Both the position numbers and the translations under genes were made by a program. Source: Clostridia bacterium (GTDB lineage Bacteria > Bacillota > Clostridia > Oscillospirales > Acutalibacteraceae). From it: a stretch of DNA of 36,069 nucleotides. The notes below the pieces were generated by a model. It saw only the letters and a program-made list of their open reading frames with translations. It made no database searches and was not told the origin of the DNA. Position 1 is the stretch's first letter. The number at the start of each line of letters is the position of its first letter. Where the stretch lies: assembly GCA_017554405.1 (NCBI GenBank), contig JAFZIK010000045.1:1-36069 (forward strand), in the 5' to 3' direction. Positions 7,574 through 13,928 of this stretch are shown here, piece after piece.

Positions 7574-8592
7574 AATTCTATCACCTTGAACGCGGCGGCG
7601 CGAAGCAGACGGTTGTAAACGGCAAGACCAACGCCGCTTTTATCAGGAGCGTGGATGTAAACGCATTGAGCGTTTAGGGTGTCTACCCGCCTTAGCGCCG
7701 CAAAAAGATTCCTTGCAAGCTCTTTTTTATCGTTTTTTTCGCCGTAGGATAATTTTTTTACCGTAATTTCGGGGAACTCCTCATTAAAGCATAACGCCGC
7801 GCAGTCCCGCTTTGAATTAACAAACCGGATAAAATCGCGGCTGTCTCCCACTACCAGAAACGCCTCGGTCCTCGGTGCGTAATGCTTATAAAGCATACCG
7901 GGGGAGGCGACCGGCTTTCCGCTTTCCGGCTCGGATAAAACCGCCTTGTCTATAATAAGGTCGGGTAAAAACTCCCGCAGCTCTTCGGCTGTAACGGCGC
8001 CCGGTCGCAAAAGGCGCGGCGGCTTTGAAAACAGCGCCACCACGGTAGATTCAACGCCTACCGAGCAATCCTCGCCGCAGAGTATCGCGTCCGCCTTGCC
8101 GTCAAGATCGGCTAAAACGTGGGCGGCGGTCGTGGGGCTCGGCGCGCCCGAAACGTTGGCGGAAGGCGCCGCAAGCGGAATACCCGCGGCTCTTATAATA
8201 TCCCTTGCCGCCGCCGACGCGGGCATACGCACCGCAACGGTATCGAGCCCGGCGGAAACACGCGAAGCCACCGTCTCCTTTTTCTTTAAAACCGCGGTAA
8301 AGGGACCGGGCCAGAACCTTTTTGCCAGCGCCGGTAAGGTCGCGGGGATGTCCTCTGCCACCTCGTTTATCATATCAAGGTCGCTTATGTGAACTATAAG
8401 CGGGTTGTTTTGCGGTCTGCCTTTTGCCTCAAAGACCTTTTTTATGGCGTTGTCGTCAAAGGCGCTCGCGGCAAGACCGTAGACCGTTTCGGTAGGTATG
8501 GCGACTATTCCGCCGCGCCGCAGTATTTCTCCGGCGCGGTCGATGCCCGCCTGCCTGTCACCCGAAAGGATGTCGATTTTTTCAGTTTGCAT
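7570..8592 (-). CDS. sua5: L-threonylcarbamoyladenylate synthase (Sua5/YwlC type)
   Basis: 340-residue long-form enzyme that makes threonylcarbamoyl-AMP from threonine, bicarbonate and ATP for the t6A37 modification of ANN-decoding tRNAs. The N-terminal YrdC domain (about 14-200) shows GGIVAIPTETVYGLAASA, KGRPQNNPLIVHI, and the SANVSG and STVV motifs. The C-terminal Sua5 domain (about 220-340) includes SPGMLYKHYAPR, typical of Sua5 and absent from short TsaC. The start overlaps the prfA stop by one base (TGATG). Proximity of prfA and sua5/ywlC is common in Firmicutes; the release-factor methylase prmC that often joins them is missing here. Confidence 0.95.
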   Translation of the reverse strand: MQTEKIDILSGDRQAGIDRAGEILRRGGIVAIPTETVYGLAASAFDDNAIKKVFEAKGRPQNNPLIVHISDLDMINEVAEDIPATLPALAKRFWPGPFTAVLKKKETVASRVSAGLDTVAVRMPASAAARDIIRAAGIPLAAPSANVSGAPSPTTAAHVLADLDGKADAILCGEDCSVGVESTVVALFSKPPRLLRPGAVTAEELREFLPDLIIDKAVLSEPESGKPVASPGMLYKHYAPRTEAFLVVGDSRDFIRFVNSKRDCAALCFNEEFPEITVKKLSYGEKNDKKELARNLFAALRRVDTLNAQCVYIHAPDKSGVGLAVYNRLLRAAAFKVIEL

Positions 8593-9671
8593 CAGTATTT
8601 ATTCTCCTGAGATTTGAGCGCTTCGGTGCGGTAATAGGTCGTAAGCGCGTCAACTATCTCGTCAATATTCCCGTTAAGTATGCTTTCAAGCTTGTAGAGA
8701 GTCAGTCCTATGCGGTGGTCGGTCACTCGCCCCTGCGGGTAGTTATAGGTGCGTATGCGCTCGCTCCGGTCGCCGGTGCCTACCTGCGCGCGGCGGTCGC
8801 TTGCAACGGCGGCGTCCGCCTTCGCCTTTTCGGCGTCATAAAGCCGGGCGCGAAGAACTTTAAGCGCCTTATCCTTGTTTTTAAACTGGCTTCGCTCGTC
8901 CTGGCACTCGACCACCGTGCCCGTGGGTATGTGAGTAATTCTTATGGCGGAGGAGGTCTTGTTTATGTGCTGACCGCCCGCGCCCGAAGAACGGAAGGTG
9001 TCTATTTTAAGGTCGGCGGGGTTAAGCTCGAATTCAACCTCGTCGGCTTCGGGGAGCACCGCCACCGTTACGGTAGAGGTGTGCACCCGCCCCTGCGTTT
9101 CGGTATCGGGAACGCGCTGAACGCGGTGAACGCCGCTTTCATATTTAAAACGCGAATAGGCACCCGCGCCCTCTATCATAAAGCTTATTTCTTTGTAGCC
9201 GCCAAGCTCGGTCTCGTTGGCGTTTGTTACCTCAACGCTGAAACGGTGGCTTTCGGCATACATTGTATACATCCTGAAAAGACTGCCCGCAAACAGCGCC
9301 GCCTCTTCGCCGCCCGCGCCGCCGCGTATCTCGATAATAACGTTTTTATCGTCGTTCGGGTCTTTGGGCAGCAATAGGAGCTTAAGCTCCTCGGAAACAG
9401 CGGCTATCGTCTGCTTTGCCTCTTTAAGTTCCTCTTCGGCAAGCTCGCGGAAATCCTTTTCGATACCGGGCGTCGCCAGGATCTCCTCCGCCTCGGCCAT
9501 TGCGTTTTGCGCCGCGGTGTATTCGCGGTATTTTTCAACTATCGGCGAAAGCTCGCCGTGTTCTTTTATAAGGCGGGTAAACTGCTCGGTATCGGCAATT
9601 ATCTCAGGCCGCGTAAGCTCTACCGCTATCTGTTCAAAACGGTTTTCAACCGCCGAAAGTTGTTCAAACAT
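8592..9671 (-). CDS. prfA: peptide chain release factor 1
   Basis: 359-residue class I release factor, reading UAA and UAG at the ribosomal A site. Domain 3 carries the peptidyl-tRNA hydrolysis motif [12 protein letters not shown] near residue 230. The codon-recognition tripeptide region reads [14 protein letters not shown], i.e. a PxT tripeptide with Asp in the middle, which marks RF1 rather than the SPF motif of RF2. Length is normal. Its ATG lies inside the last codons of the DUF951 gene (8-bp overlap), with GGAGAAG upstream, so it is probably translationally coupled. Confidence 0.97.
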   Translation of the reverse strand: MFEQLSAVENRFEQIAVELTRPEIIADTEQFTRLIKEHGELSPIVEKYREYTAAQNAMAEAEEILATPGIEKDFRELAEEELKEAKQTIAAVSEELKLLLLPKDPNDDKNVIIEIRGGAGGEEAALFAGSLFRMYTMYAESHRFSVEVTNANETELGGYKEISFMIEGAGAYSRFKYESGVHRVQRVPDTETQGRVHTSTVTVAVLPEADEVEFELNPADLKIDTFRSSGAGGQHINKTSSAIRITHIPTGTVVECQDERSQFKNKDKALKVLRARLYDAEKAKADAAVASDRRAQVGTGDRSERIRTYNYPQGRVTDHRIGLTLYKLESILNGNIDEIVDALTTYYRTEALKSQENKY

Positions 9672-9861
9672 TTTCTTCTCCGTTACCGTTTATGATTTTT
9701 TTAATCGCCTTTTCGGCGGAGCGCCTGTCAAGCATTACCTCTCTGCCGCACTTGGTGCAAAGCAGCTTGAAATCCATGCCGATCCTCGTGATTTTAAAGA
9801 TATCACACCCGCAGGGATGCTGTTTTTTCATCTTTACCGTATCGCCTAAATTTATCTGCAT
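9664..9861 (-). CDS. DUF951 family small zinc-ribbon-like protein
   Basis: 65-residue protein of the DUF951 family: starts [18 protein letters not shown] and carries HPCGC...[11 protein letters not shown], a pattern of cysteines that suggests metal binding. The ATG at 9861 is preferred over an upstream TTG because GGAGG lies 6 bases before it. It is first in the operon behind a good promoter. In Clostridia DUF951 genes often sit near translation or chromosome-maintenance genes; the molecular function is not known to me. Confidence 0.88.
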   Translation of the reverse strand: MQINLGDTVKMKKQHPCGCDIFKITRIGMDFKLLCTKCGREVMLDRRSAEKAIKKIINGNGEENV

Positions 9862-9903
9862 AAGCAACCTCCGCAAAAGGAAAGGTCAAAACCTTTGTGG
9901 AAT

Positions 9904-9932
9904 ATTATATACCATATTTTGCCGCTTGGCAA
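9904..9932 (-). promoter_or_regulatory. promoter of the DUF951-prfA operon
   Basis: Minus strand TTGCCA (9932-9927), 17-bp spacer, TATAAT (9909-9904). It would drive all five genes down to the terminator at 5563. Confidence 0.8.
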
Positions 9933-9981
9933 GTGTTCGGAAACACAACTTGTAAAAAATGATATTTATTGAATTTTTTTG

Positions 9982-10010
9982 TTGACAATGCAATACTATA
10001 ATGATATAAT
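9982..10010 (+). promoter_or_regulatory. consensus promoter of tRNA-Leu
   Basis: TTGACA, 17-bp spacer, TATAAT on the plus strand, 17 bp before the tRNA 5' end. Perfect sigma-A consensus. Confidence 0.92.
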
Positions 10011-10027
10011 AATCGGGCGCCAAAAAT

Positions 10028-10111
10028 GCGAGTGTGCTGGAATAGGCAGACAGGCACGTTTGAGGGGCGTGTGTCCAAGACGTACGGGTTCAAGTCCCGT
10101 CACTCGCACCA
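10028..10111 (+). tRNA. tRNA-Leu (anticodon GAG)
   Basis: Full class II cloverleaf: acceptor GCGAGTG/CACTCGC, anticodon loop TTGAGGG giving GAG, variable arm, T-arm ACGGG-TTCAAGT-CCCGT, discriminator A and encoded CCA. It reads CUC and CUU. Its 3' end (10088-10110) is repeated exactly at 13720-13742 and with one change at 10261-10280, so the gene serves as an integration target. Confidence 0.97.
10088..10110 (+). repeat. attachment-site-like repeat att1 (tRNA-Leu 3' end)
   Basis: The 23 bp from the last G of the T-stem 5' strand to CC of the CCA are identical to 13720-13742. Tyrosine-recombinase elements typically recombine in such tRNA 3' ends. This is the left boundary of the island region. 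Confidence 0.8.
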
Positions 10112-10153
10112 AAATTTCGGGTTTCCGCGTTTGCGGGAGCCCGGAATTTTTAT
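10112..10153 (+). terminator. tRNA-Leu terminator
   Basis: AAATTTCGGG and CCCGGAATTTTT enclose a second CCGC/GCGG stem; T-tract at the end. Directly follows the CCA. Confidence 0.85.
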
Positions 10154-10167
10154 GCCTACAAGAGGGG

Positions 10168-10281
10168 CGGGACTTGAAAAGGACGGTTTGCGAAGCAAAT
10201 CGCAACCTTCCGGTGGACGGTTGCGAAGTCCGTGGGCGTGTAGGCGCGACAGCGCCGTAGCAAGCCCCGTCACTCGCACCA
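10168..10281 (+). repeat. tRNA-associated hairpin repeat, copy 2 (at tRNA-Leu)
   Basis: Begins with an inverted copy of the tRNA-Leu T-arm (CGGGACTTGAA, 10168-10178). Then come AAGGACGGTTTGCGAAGC, the stem CGCAACC/GGTTGCG around TTCCGGTGGAC (10201-10225), GTCCGTGGGCGTGTAGGCGC, and GACAGCGCCGTAG. It ends with the tRNA-Leu T-arm 3' half and CCA (10261-10281). Compared with copy 1 the core loop is identical while both stem strands changed together. Confidence 0.85.
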
Positions 10282-10440
10282 GAAAAAGGACTTGCTGAGG
10301 CAAGTCCTTTTTCAATGATATCCGTTCCTTGTCGGAACGGATGATATATGCTTCGCACATGATATACCCTGCGGGTATGAAATACTTTATGTATTCCTCG
10401 CCAATAGCGAGATATACATAAAGCATTAAGGAACGGATAT
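10262..10440 (+). repeat. long direct repeat A (left flank of the island)
   Basis: About 180 bp containing a tRNA-Leu 3' end, a terminator and part of a hairpin array. It is repeated at 13722-13903 with about ten differences by eye. Recombination between the two would delete 3.46 kb. Confidence 0.9.
10283..10312 (+). terminator. second tRNA-Leu-type terminator (copy A)
   Basis: AAAAAGGACTTGC pairs perfectly with GCAAGTCCTTTTT around TGAG. The same hairpin lies at 13745-13774 after the other tRNA 3'-end copy. Confidence 0.85.
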
Positions 10441-10514
10441 CATATCATGTTTGCGTCCGCAAATATATCATGCTCGCAAAGCGAGTATATCATGCGGCGA
10501 AGCCGTATATCATT
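10315..10514. repeat. hairpin array with ATGATATA/TATATCAT spacers (copy A)
   Basis: Short hairpins with unrelated stems are separated by a constant spacer: ATCCGTTCC/GGAACGGAT, TGC-TTC-GCA, CCC-TGC-GGG, then CTCGC/GCGAG, TTTGC/GCAAA, CTCGC/GCGAG, CGGC/GCCG. The spacer is ATGATATA in the first part and TATATCATG in the second. An outer stem TGATATCCGTTCC/GGAACGGATATCA (10315-10327 and 10430-10442) closes the first part into a branched structure. No coding potential. Confidence 0.8.
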
Positions 10515-10517
10515 AAA

Positions 10518-10560
10518 CCTTCCGTGGGCGTGTAGCAGGGCAGCGCCGTAGCAAGCCCCG
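10518..10560 (+). repeat. truncated tRNA-associated hairpin repeat, copy 4, with att-like end
   Basis: Starts CCTTCCG and jumps directly to TGGGCGTGTAG, missing the second strand of the variable stem, then GGGCAGCGCCGTAG and CAAGCCCCG (10552-10560), the start of the tRNA-Leu T-arm 3' half. The acceptor part is absent. It probably marks the left edge of the island proper. Confidence 0.75.
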
Positions 10561-10571
10561 ATTCTTTTAAT

Positions 10572-10685
10572 ATGGAGGGTACTATCCGGGTGCTCGCAAT
10601 TAAAAAACAAAAAGTATTAGTAGAACTTAAAACATTACTGGGATTATTTTTGGACAGTGGATATGTTAAAAGAGTAAAGGAATGA
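10572..10685 (+). CDS. short ORF (37 aa) of unknown meaning
   Basis: ATG at 10572 and stop at 10683-10685; the peptide begins MEGTIRVLAIKKQK and is Lys/Leu-rich. An internal GTG at 10590 has a GGAGGG about 10 bases upstream. There is no recognised domain. It sits at the left edge of the island and could be a remnant of a longer gene. Evidence for translation is weak. Confidence 0.25.
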   Translation: MEGTIRVLAIKKQKVLVELKTLLGLFLDSGYVKRVKE

Positions 10686-10693
10686 AGAAAAAC

Positions 10694-10723
10694 TTGACAA
10701 CGATTTCTCCAATCATTTACAAT
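10694..10723 (+). promoter_or_regulatory. promoter of the HNH/CoiA-like gene
   Basis: TTGACA, 18-bp spacer, TACAAT; predicted leader about 90 nt to the ATG at 10820. The gene therefore appears to be transcribed alone. Confidence 0.7.
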
Positions 10724-10819
10724 TTATAGCATAAACCGGTGTTAACAGTAGTACGCGCTGTTGAATATTTTTTTGAAACCAGATTGCAAGATCATTGTCG
10801 AAAAGGAGAAGCTTAAAGG

Positions 10820-12490
10820 ATGAATTCTTTAGAATTATTAAATGATTTTGAAAAGGAATTAGTATGCCAATATAAGGGGGAAACATATTCGGTGCGCGAT
10901 AATGGATCAATTCTAAGACATCCCCAAAACCCCCAAAAACTTCGCCCTAAGGATAATAAATGGACTTTTGGTAAATATAGTAAAAAGACTGGGTATGCTG
11001 AAATTGCCGGAGAACGGGTACACAGAATTGTTGCAACTGCTTTTTTGGGCGAAGCCCCTTCTTCACAACATGTTGTCGACCATATTGATACAAATCGCAG
11101 AAATAATCGACCTGAAAATTTGAGATGGGTTACTAAACTTGAGAATATATTGTTAAATCCAATTACAGTTAAAAAGATTGAGCTTTTATGCGGTAGCGTT
11201 GAAGAATTTTTGAAAGACCCTTCTAAACTGCCCGCAAACTCCGGTGATAGGAACTTTGAATGGATGCGGGCAGTAACTAAAGAGGAAGCCGCAGCCAGTT
11301 TAGAGCGAATGTTAAACTGGTCTAAAAAAGACATTGCTATATCCGGCGGATCACTTGGTGAATGGATATATAACAGGGGTTTAACAAGAAGAGAAACAGA
11401 TAGCAAAATACCGGCAAATACAACTTTAAGTGAAGGTTTAGGAGTTGTCAAAAAAGTTACTGAAACACGAAAAAATCAAAGCAAAGCAAAAACGGCAAAA
11501 GATAAAAGCAATCCATTTGATTTCCCACGACCTACAGAATCTGAAAATGTGCGTTTATACAGAACCAGCAGTGAAATTTTTGAACTATTGAAGGCACAAC
11601 TTGATTTAGAAAAAACGATTAGGCTGCCAAATGCCATATTACCCACAGCAGGCAAGGGCATTGTTGTAAGAGAGTCTTGGGATTTTTCTCCCACCAATAT
11701 TGAATACTGTTATCACGGAAAATCCCGAATCCCTAAGTATATAATTATGCGGTGTGAAAATGAGTCCGTTGCGATGTTGATCATAAAGGAAAAACGCAAA
11801 AGCCAAGAAGAAATTGATGAATTAATAAGCAAAGGCTATAATGTATTTGAAATTGATTTGTCATGGGCTAAAAATGGAATTACAGATGCCGAAATGCAAT
11901 ATATTCTTCAAACCGATATTACCAAAAAACAATGGATATATAATGGACAAATTATTGAGGCACAAAAGAAACTGGAACAGATTTGTGAACCTATAACCAG
12001 TTCGGGTGACGGCGTTGCTCATTCTTATTTTGCTTGTCCACTAACTTCAGATAGTGTTCAAGACATAGATTGTTGGTACTGCAATTACAAGATTTACAAT
12101 GAGTCAATATTCAATGGCTATTGCTTTGGAAAATCCGGAGTTCAAACATATCAAGACTTATTGTCGATAACCAATGTCATTAAAGAAGACGAAAAAATTG
12201 TCAGCATTACATATAAAAAAGACGGAAAAGAAATAACAAAAAAATTTGATAAAGAAGTTCAACTGCCAGGGAAAACGCTATTTCAATTATGGAATGAGAA
12301 AACAGGAAACGCATTGACCGCGAATAACATATATAGCGGTTGGTATGTTTTGATTGAAAGTGATCCAAAAGTCTGTTTTGATAATAACGGCTACGTTTTA
12401 GGAAAACTTGGAAGAAACAAACAAGAATTAAAAAACTCAATAGAACGTCAAATATTTGGTTTTAACGATTATTGTTGGGAACTTGCTTAA
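10820..12490 (+). CDS. HNH endonuclease fused to a CoiA-like (PD-(D/E)XK-related) zinc-finger protein
   Basis: 556 residues, no signal peptide. About 15-45 resembles a NUMOD4-type DNA-binding motif (YSVRDNGSIL). About 60-110 is an HNH nuclease core: VHRIVATAF, VDHIDTN (D87, H88), RRNNRPENLRWVT (N96, N100). About 302-349 (RIPKYIIM, VAMLIIKEK, YNVFEIDLSW) resembles the core strands of CoiA-like nucleases of the restriction-endonuclease fold. A zinc-finger-like set follows (H401, C406, C418, C421). The middle and the last 130 residues are unassigned. A near-AAGGAG site and AAAGG lie before the ATG. The gene is visibly more AT-rich than its neighbours and lies in the tRNA-Leu island, so it was probably acquired horizontally. 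HNH proteins of this type are common in phages and mobile DNA. A nuclease role in defence or DNA processing is inference. Confidence 0.8.
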   Translation: MNSLELLNDFEKELVCQYKGETYSVRDNGSILRHPQNPQKLRPKDNKWTFGKYSKKTGYAEIAGERVHRIVATAFLGEAPSSQHVVDHIDTNRRNNRPENLRWVTKLENILLNPITVKKIELLCGSVEEFLKDPSKLPANSGDRNFEWMRAVTKEEAAASLERMLNWSKKDIAISGGSLGEWIYNRGLTRRETDSKIPANTTLSEGLGVVKKVTETRKNQSKAKTAKDKSNPFDFPRPTESENVRLYRTSSEIFELLKAQLDLEKTIRLPNAILPTAGKGIVVRESWDFSPTNIEYCYHGKSRIPKYIIMRCENESVAMLIIKEKRKSQEEIDELISKGYNVFEIDLSWAKNGITDAEMQYILQTDITKKQWIYNGQIIEAQKKLEQICEPITSSGDGVAHSYFACPLTSDSVQDIDCWYCNYKIYNESIFNGYCFGKSGVQTYQDLLSITNVIKEDEKIVSITYKKDGKEITKKFDKEVQLPGKTLFQLWNEKTGNALTANNIYSGWYVLIESDPKVCFDNNGYVLGKLGRNKQELKNSIERQIFGFNDYCWELA

Positions 12491-12501
12491 TATTCATTAT
12501 T

Positions 12502-12627
12502 TTCAATGAAAAGTATTCCAGCGTTCAGATCACTGCCAACGTGTACGCCCACACATACGCCGAAAGTCAGCGAAAAGCCGTCGAAAAACTTGATAATCTT
12601 TTCAATTTGACCGAAGGCATTGTGTGA
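12502..12627 (+). pseudogene. C-terminal remnant of a tyrosine recombinase (integrase)
   Basis: In frame before TGA 12625-12627 the translation runs NEKYSSVQITANVYAHTYAE and then SQRKAVEKLDNLF. This is the very end of a phage-type integrase: the catalytic Tyr followed by x-H, then the C-terminal helix. All upstream domains (other catalytic Arg/His residues, core- and arm-binding domains) are missing; the frame is preceded by the unrelated HNH-gene end. It is therefore a decayed fragment and cannot act by itself. It supports the view that the island arrived by site-specific integration in tRNA-Leu. Confidence 0.75.
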
Positions 12628-12676
12628 CCGTTTTTGCAGATTGCCTCAAAAAAATCATTATTCTTCAATTCTGTTG

Positions 12677-12708
12677 CTCTCCCGGTACTTTTTAGCGGTT
12701 TTGGCACG
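12677..12708 (+). repeat. direct repeat b1 (integrase 3' flank)
   Basis: CTCTCCCGGTACTTTTTAGC plus 12 further bases matches 13599-13630 with three mismatches. The A/T-rich bases just upstream are also similar. The pair brackets the toxin-antitoxin module. Confidence 0.75.
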
Positions 12709-12736
12709 GTCAAGAAATCATCTATTCACAATTTTA

Positions 12737-12772
12737 AAATGCTCATCAGATAAAAATCCGATGAGCATTTTC
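12737..12772 (-). terminator. terminator of the toxin-antitoxin operon (bidirectional)
   Basis: AAAATGCTCATC pairs with GATGAGCATTTT around a loop that itself has a short GA/TC pair; T-tracts flank both sides. It follows the toxin stop by 3 bp. Confidence 0.85.
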
Positions 12773-12774
12773 TT

Positions 12775-13104
12775 TTACAGATTGTTTTTCTCTATTCTCT
12801 TATCTGCCACTTCATAAACTTCATCATCAGCCCTGGCACCTATAACAACTATCATCATTTGCGTTTTGGTTTTAATAAGTTTATAAACAACACGGATTCC
12901 GGCGTCTTTCAATTTGATTTTCAAAAAACCGGTTAATTTGTTGCCGCCTTTATTGCCAAGCGGTTTGCCGTAACCGCCTTCATATATCGGCAAAGGATTT
13001 GTCTGTACTTTCTTGATTGATTTCAAGATCAAAAGCTGTTGACTTCTATCAAATTTTTTTAAATCTTTGACAGCTTCCGGCAAGAATATTAACTCCCAGT
13101 TCAT
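12775..13104 (-). CDS. RelE/ParE-type toxin
   Basis: 109-residue basic protein with the RelE/ParE layout: starts MNWELIFLPEAVKDLKKFDR, central KPLGNKGGNKLTGFLKIKL, then GIRVVYKL and a strand MMIVVIGARADDEVYEVADKR. In RelE-type toxins such proteins cut mRNA in the ribosome A site; ParE members poison gyrase. The sequence (LTG-FLKIKL, RVVYKL) fits the Txe/RelE mRNA interferase side better, but activity cannot be read from sequence. Its ATG overlaps the antitoxin stop (ATGA), the classic coupling of these pairs. Confidence 0.9.
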   Translation of the reverse strand: MNWELIFLPEAVKDLKKFDRSQQLLILKSIKKVQTNPLPIYEGGYGKPLGNKGGNKLTGFLKIKLKDAGIRVVYKLIKTKTQMMIVVIGARADDEVYEVADKRIEKNNL

Positions 13105-13424
13105 TCGATTTCTACCTTTTCAGCATCGGAAATATCATCGGCATTTATTTCCAATTCTTTCAACACATCTGTTTCAGACACGGCATTTGAAGCATCAAAG
13201 TTTTCCATACGCTCGGTCGCAAGAGCGAGAAGGCGGGCATCATTGACTTCATCCATAAGCTTAACATATTCTTCGGGTGAGAGAAGCACACATTCAGCGG
13301 TATTATTTTTCATAACAACTTTTGCGCCGCTTCGTTTTACGTCTTCAAACACCTGTCCCGCAAGTCCGCGGTTGAACATTGAGATAGAAATTGTGTTTGT
13401 TATTGCATTTGTCATATCAGGCAT
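13101..13424 (-). CDS. Phd/YefM-type antitoxin
   Basis: 107 residues. The N-terminal part (SISMFNRGLAGQVFEDVKRSGAKVVMKNNTAECVLLSPEEYVKLMDEV) matches the Phd/YefM fold that binds operator DNA: a short strand, helix, then VVMKNN-ECVLLS-EEY. The acidic C-terminal half would wrap and neutralise the toxin. GGAGG precedes the ATG by 7 bases. Upstream order of antitoxin and overlap with the toxin are typical. It probably represses its own promoter together with the toxin (family knowledge). Confidence 0.9.
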   Translation of the reverse strand: MPDMTNAITNTISISMFNRGLAGQVFEDVKRSGAKVVMKNNTAECVLLSPEEYVKLMDEVNDARLLALATERMENFDASNAVSETDVLKELEINADDISDAEKVEIE

Positions 13425-13451
13425 AATTATACCTCCTTTGATTTCATTAGC

Positions 13452-13480
13452 ATTTTAACATATATCAGCAAATATGTCAA
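13452..13480 (-). promoter_or_regulatory. toxin-antitoxin promoter with operator-like inverted repeat
   Basis: Minus strand TTGACA (13480-13475), 17-bp spacer, TAAAAT (13457-13452). An inverted repeat ACATAT...ATATGT (13459-13478) fills the spacer, where a Phd-type autorepressor would be expected to bind. Confidence 0.75.
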
Positions 13481-13598
13481 TATATAAACTGATAAATATC
13501 GCAGTAATATTATATGCATAATCCCGCAGTTTATACAAAAGCAGTTTGCCGTTCTCGATGATAGCTATGAAAAGAATAATTATTTTTCAAACCGGGTA

Positions 13599-13630
13599 CT
13601 CTCCCGGTACTTTTTAGCAGTTTAAGCACG
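13599..13630 (+). repeat. direct repeat b2 (integrase 3' flank, second copy)
   Basis: Matches 12677-12708 with three mismatches. It lies 90 bp before att4, in the position expected between an integrase stop and an attachment site. Confidence 0.75.
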
Positions 13631-13719
13631 ATGAAATAAATGATTACAATGACTTTTCTGGAAGAAAGTCTTCCCGAAAAGAGAAAGTTAATTTTCCGGT
13701 ATCAAGGACTTCTTATGCT

Positions 13720-13742
13720 GTTCAAGTCCCGTCACTCGCACC
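13720..13742 (+). repeat. attachment-site-like repeat att4 (right end of island)
   Basis: 23 bp identical to the tRNA-Leu 3' end at 10088-10110. It is not preceded by a tRNA 5' half, so it is the displaced tRNA end expected after integration. Confidence 0.85.
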
Positions 13743-13903
13743 GGAAAAAGGACTTGCTGAGGCAAGTCCTTTTTCAATGATATCCGTTCCCTTCGGTCAC
13801 GGATGATATATGCTTCGCACATGATATACCCTTGCGGGTATGAAATACTTTATGTATTCCTCGCCAATAGCGAGATATACACAAAGCATTAAGGAACGGA
13901 TAT
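13722..13903 (+). repeat. long direct repeat B (right flank of the island)
   Basis: Second copy of 10262-10440, with a tRNA 3' end, a perfect 13-bp terminator stem (13745-13774) and the first part of the ATGATATA hairpin array. In this copy the first array hairpin has a changed stem (ATCCGT/ACGGAT) but still pairs. Confidence 0.9.
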
Positions 13904-13928
13904 TATATACATCTAAGTCAAATCGGTA

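Larger units (their letters stand above)
13425..13928. other. noncoding right end of the island and hairpin array copy B
   Basis: Contains the TA promoter, direct repeat b2 (13599-13630), att4 (13720-13742), a tRNA-type terminator (13745-13774) and a copy of the ATGATATA hairpin array. No gene is seen. Confidence 0.75.

Noticed and set aside
12640-12760. Small plus-strand ORF between the integrase remnant and the TA terminator
   Set aside because: It overlaps a direct repeat and the terminator, with no ribosome binding site or recognisable domain.
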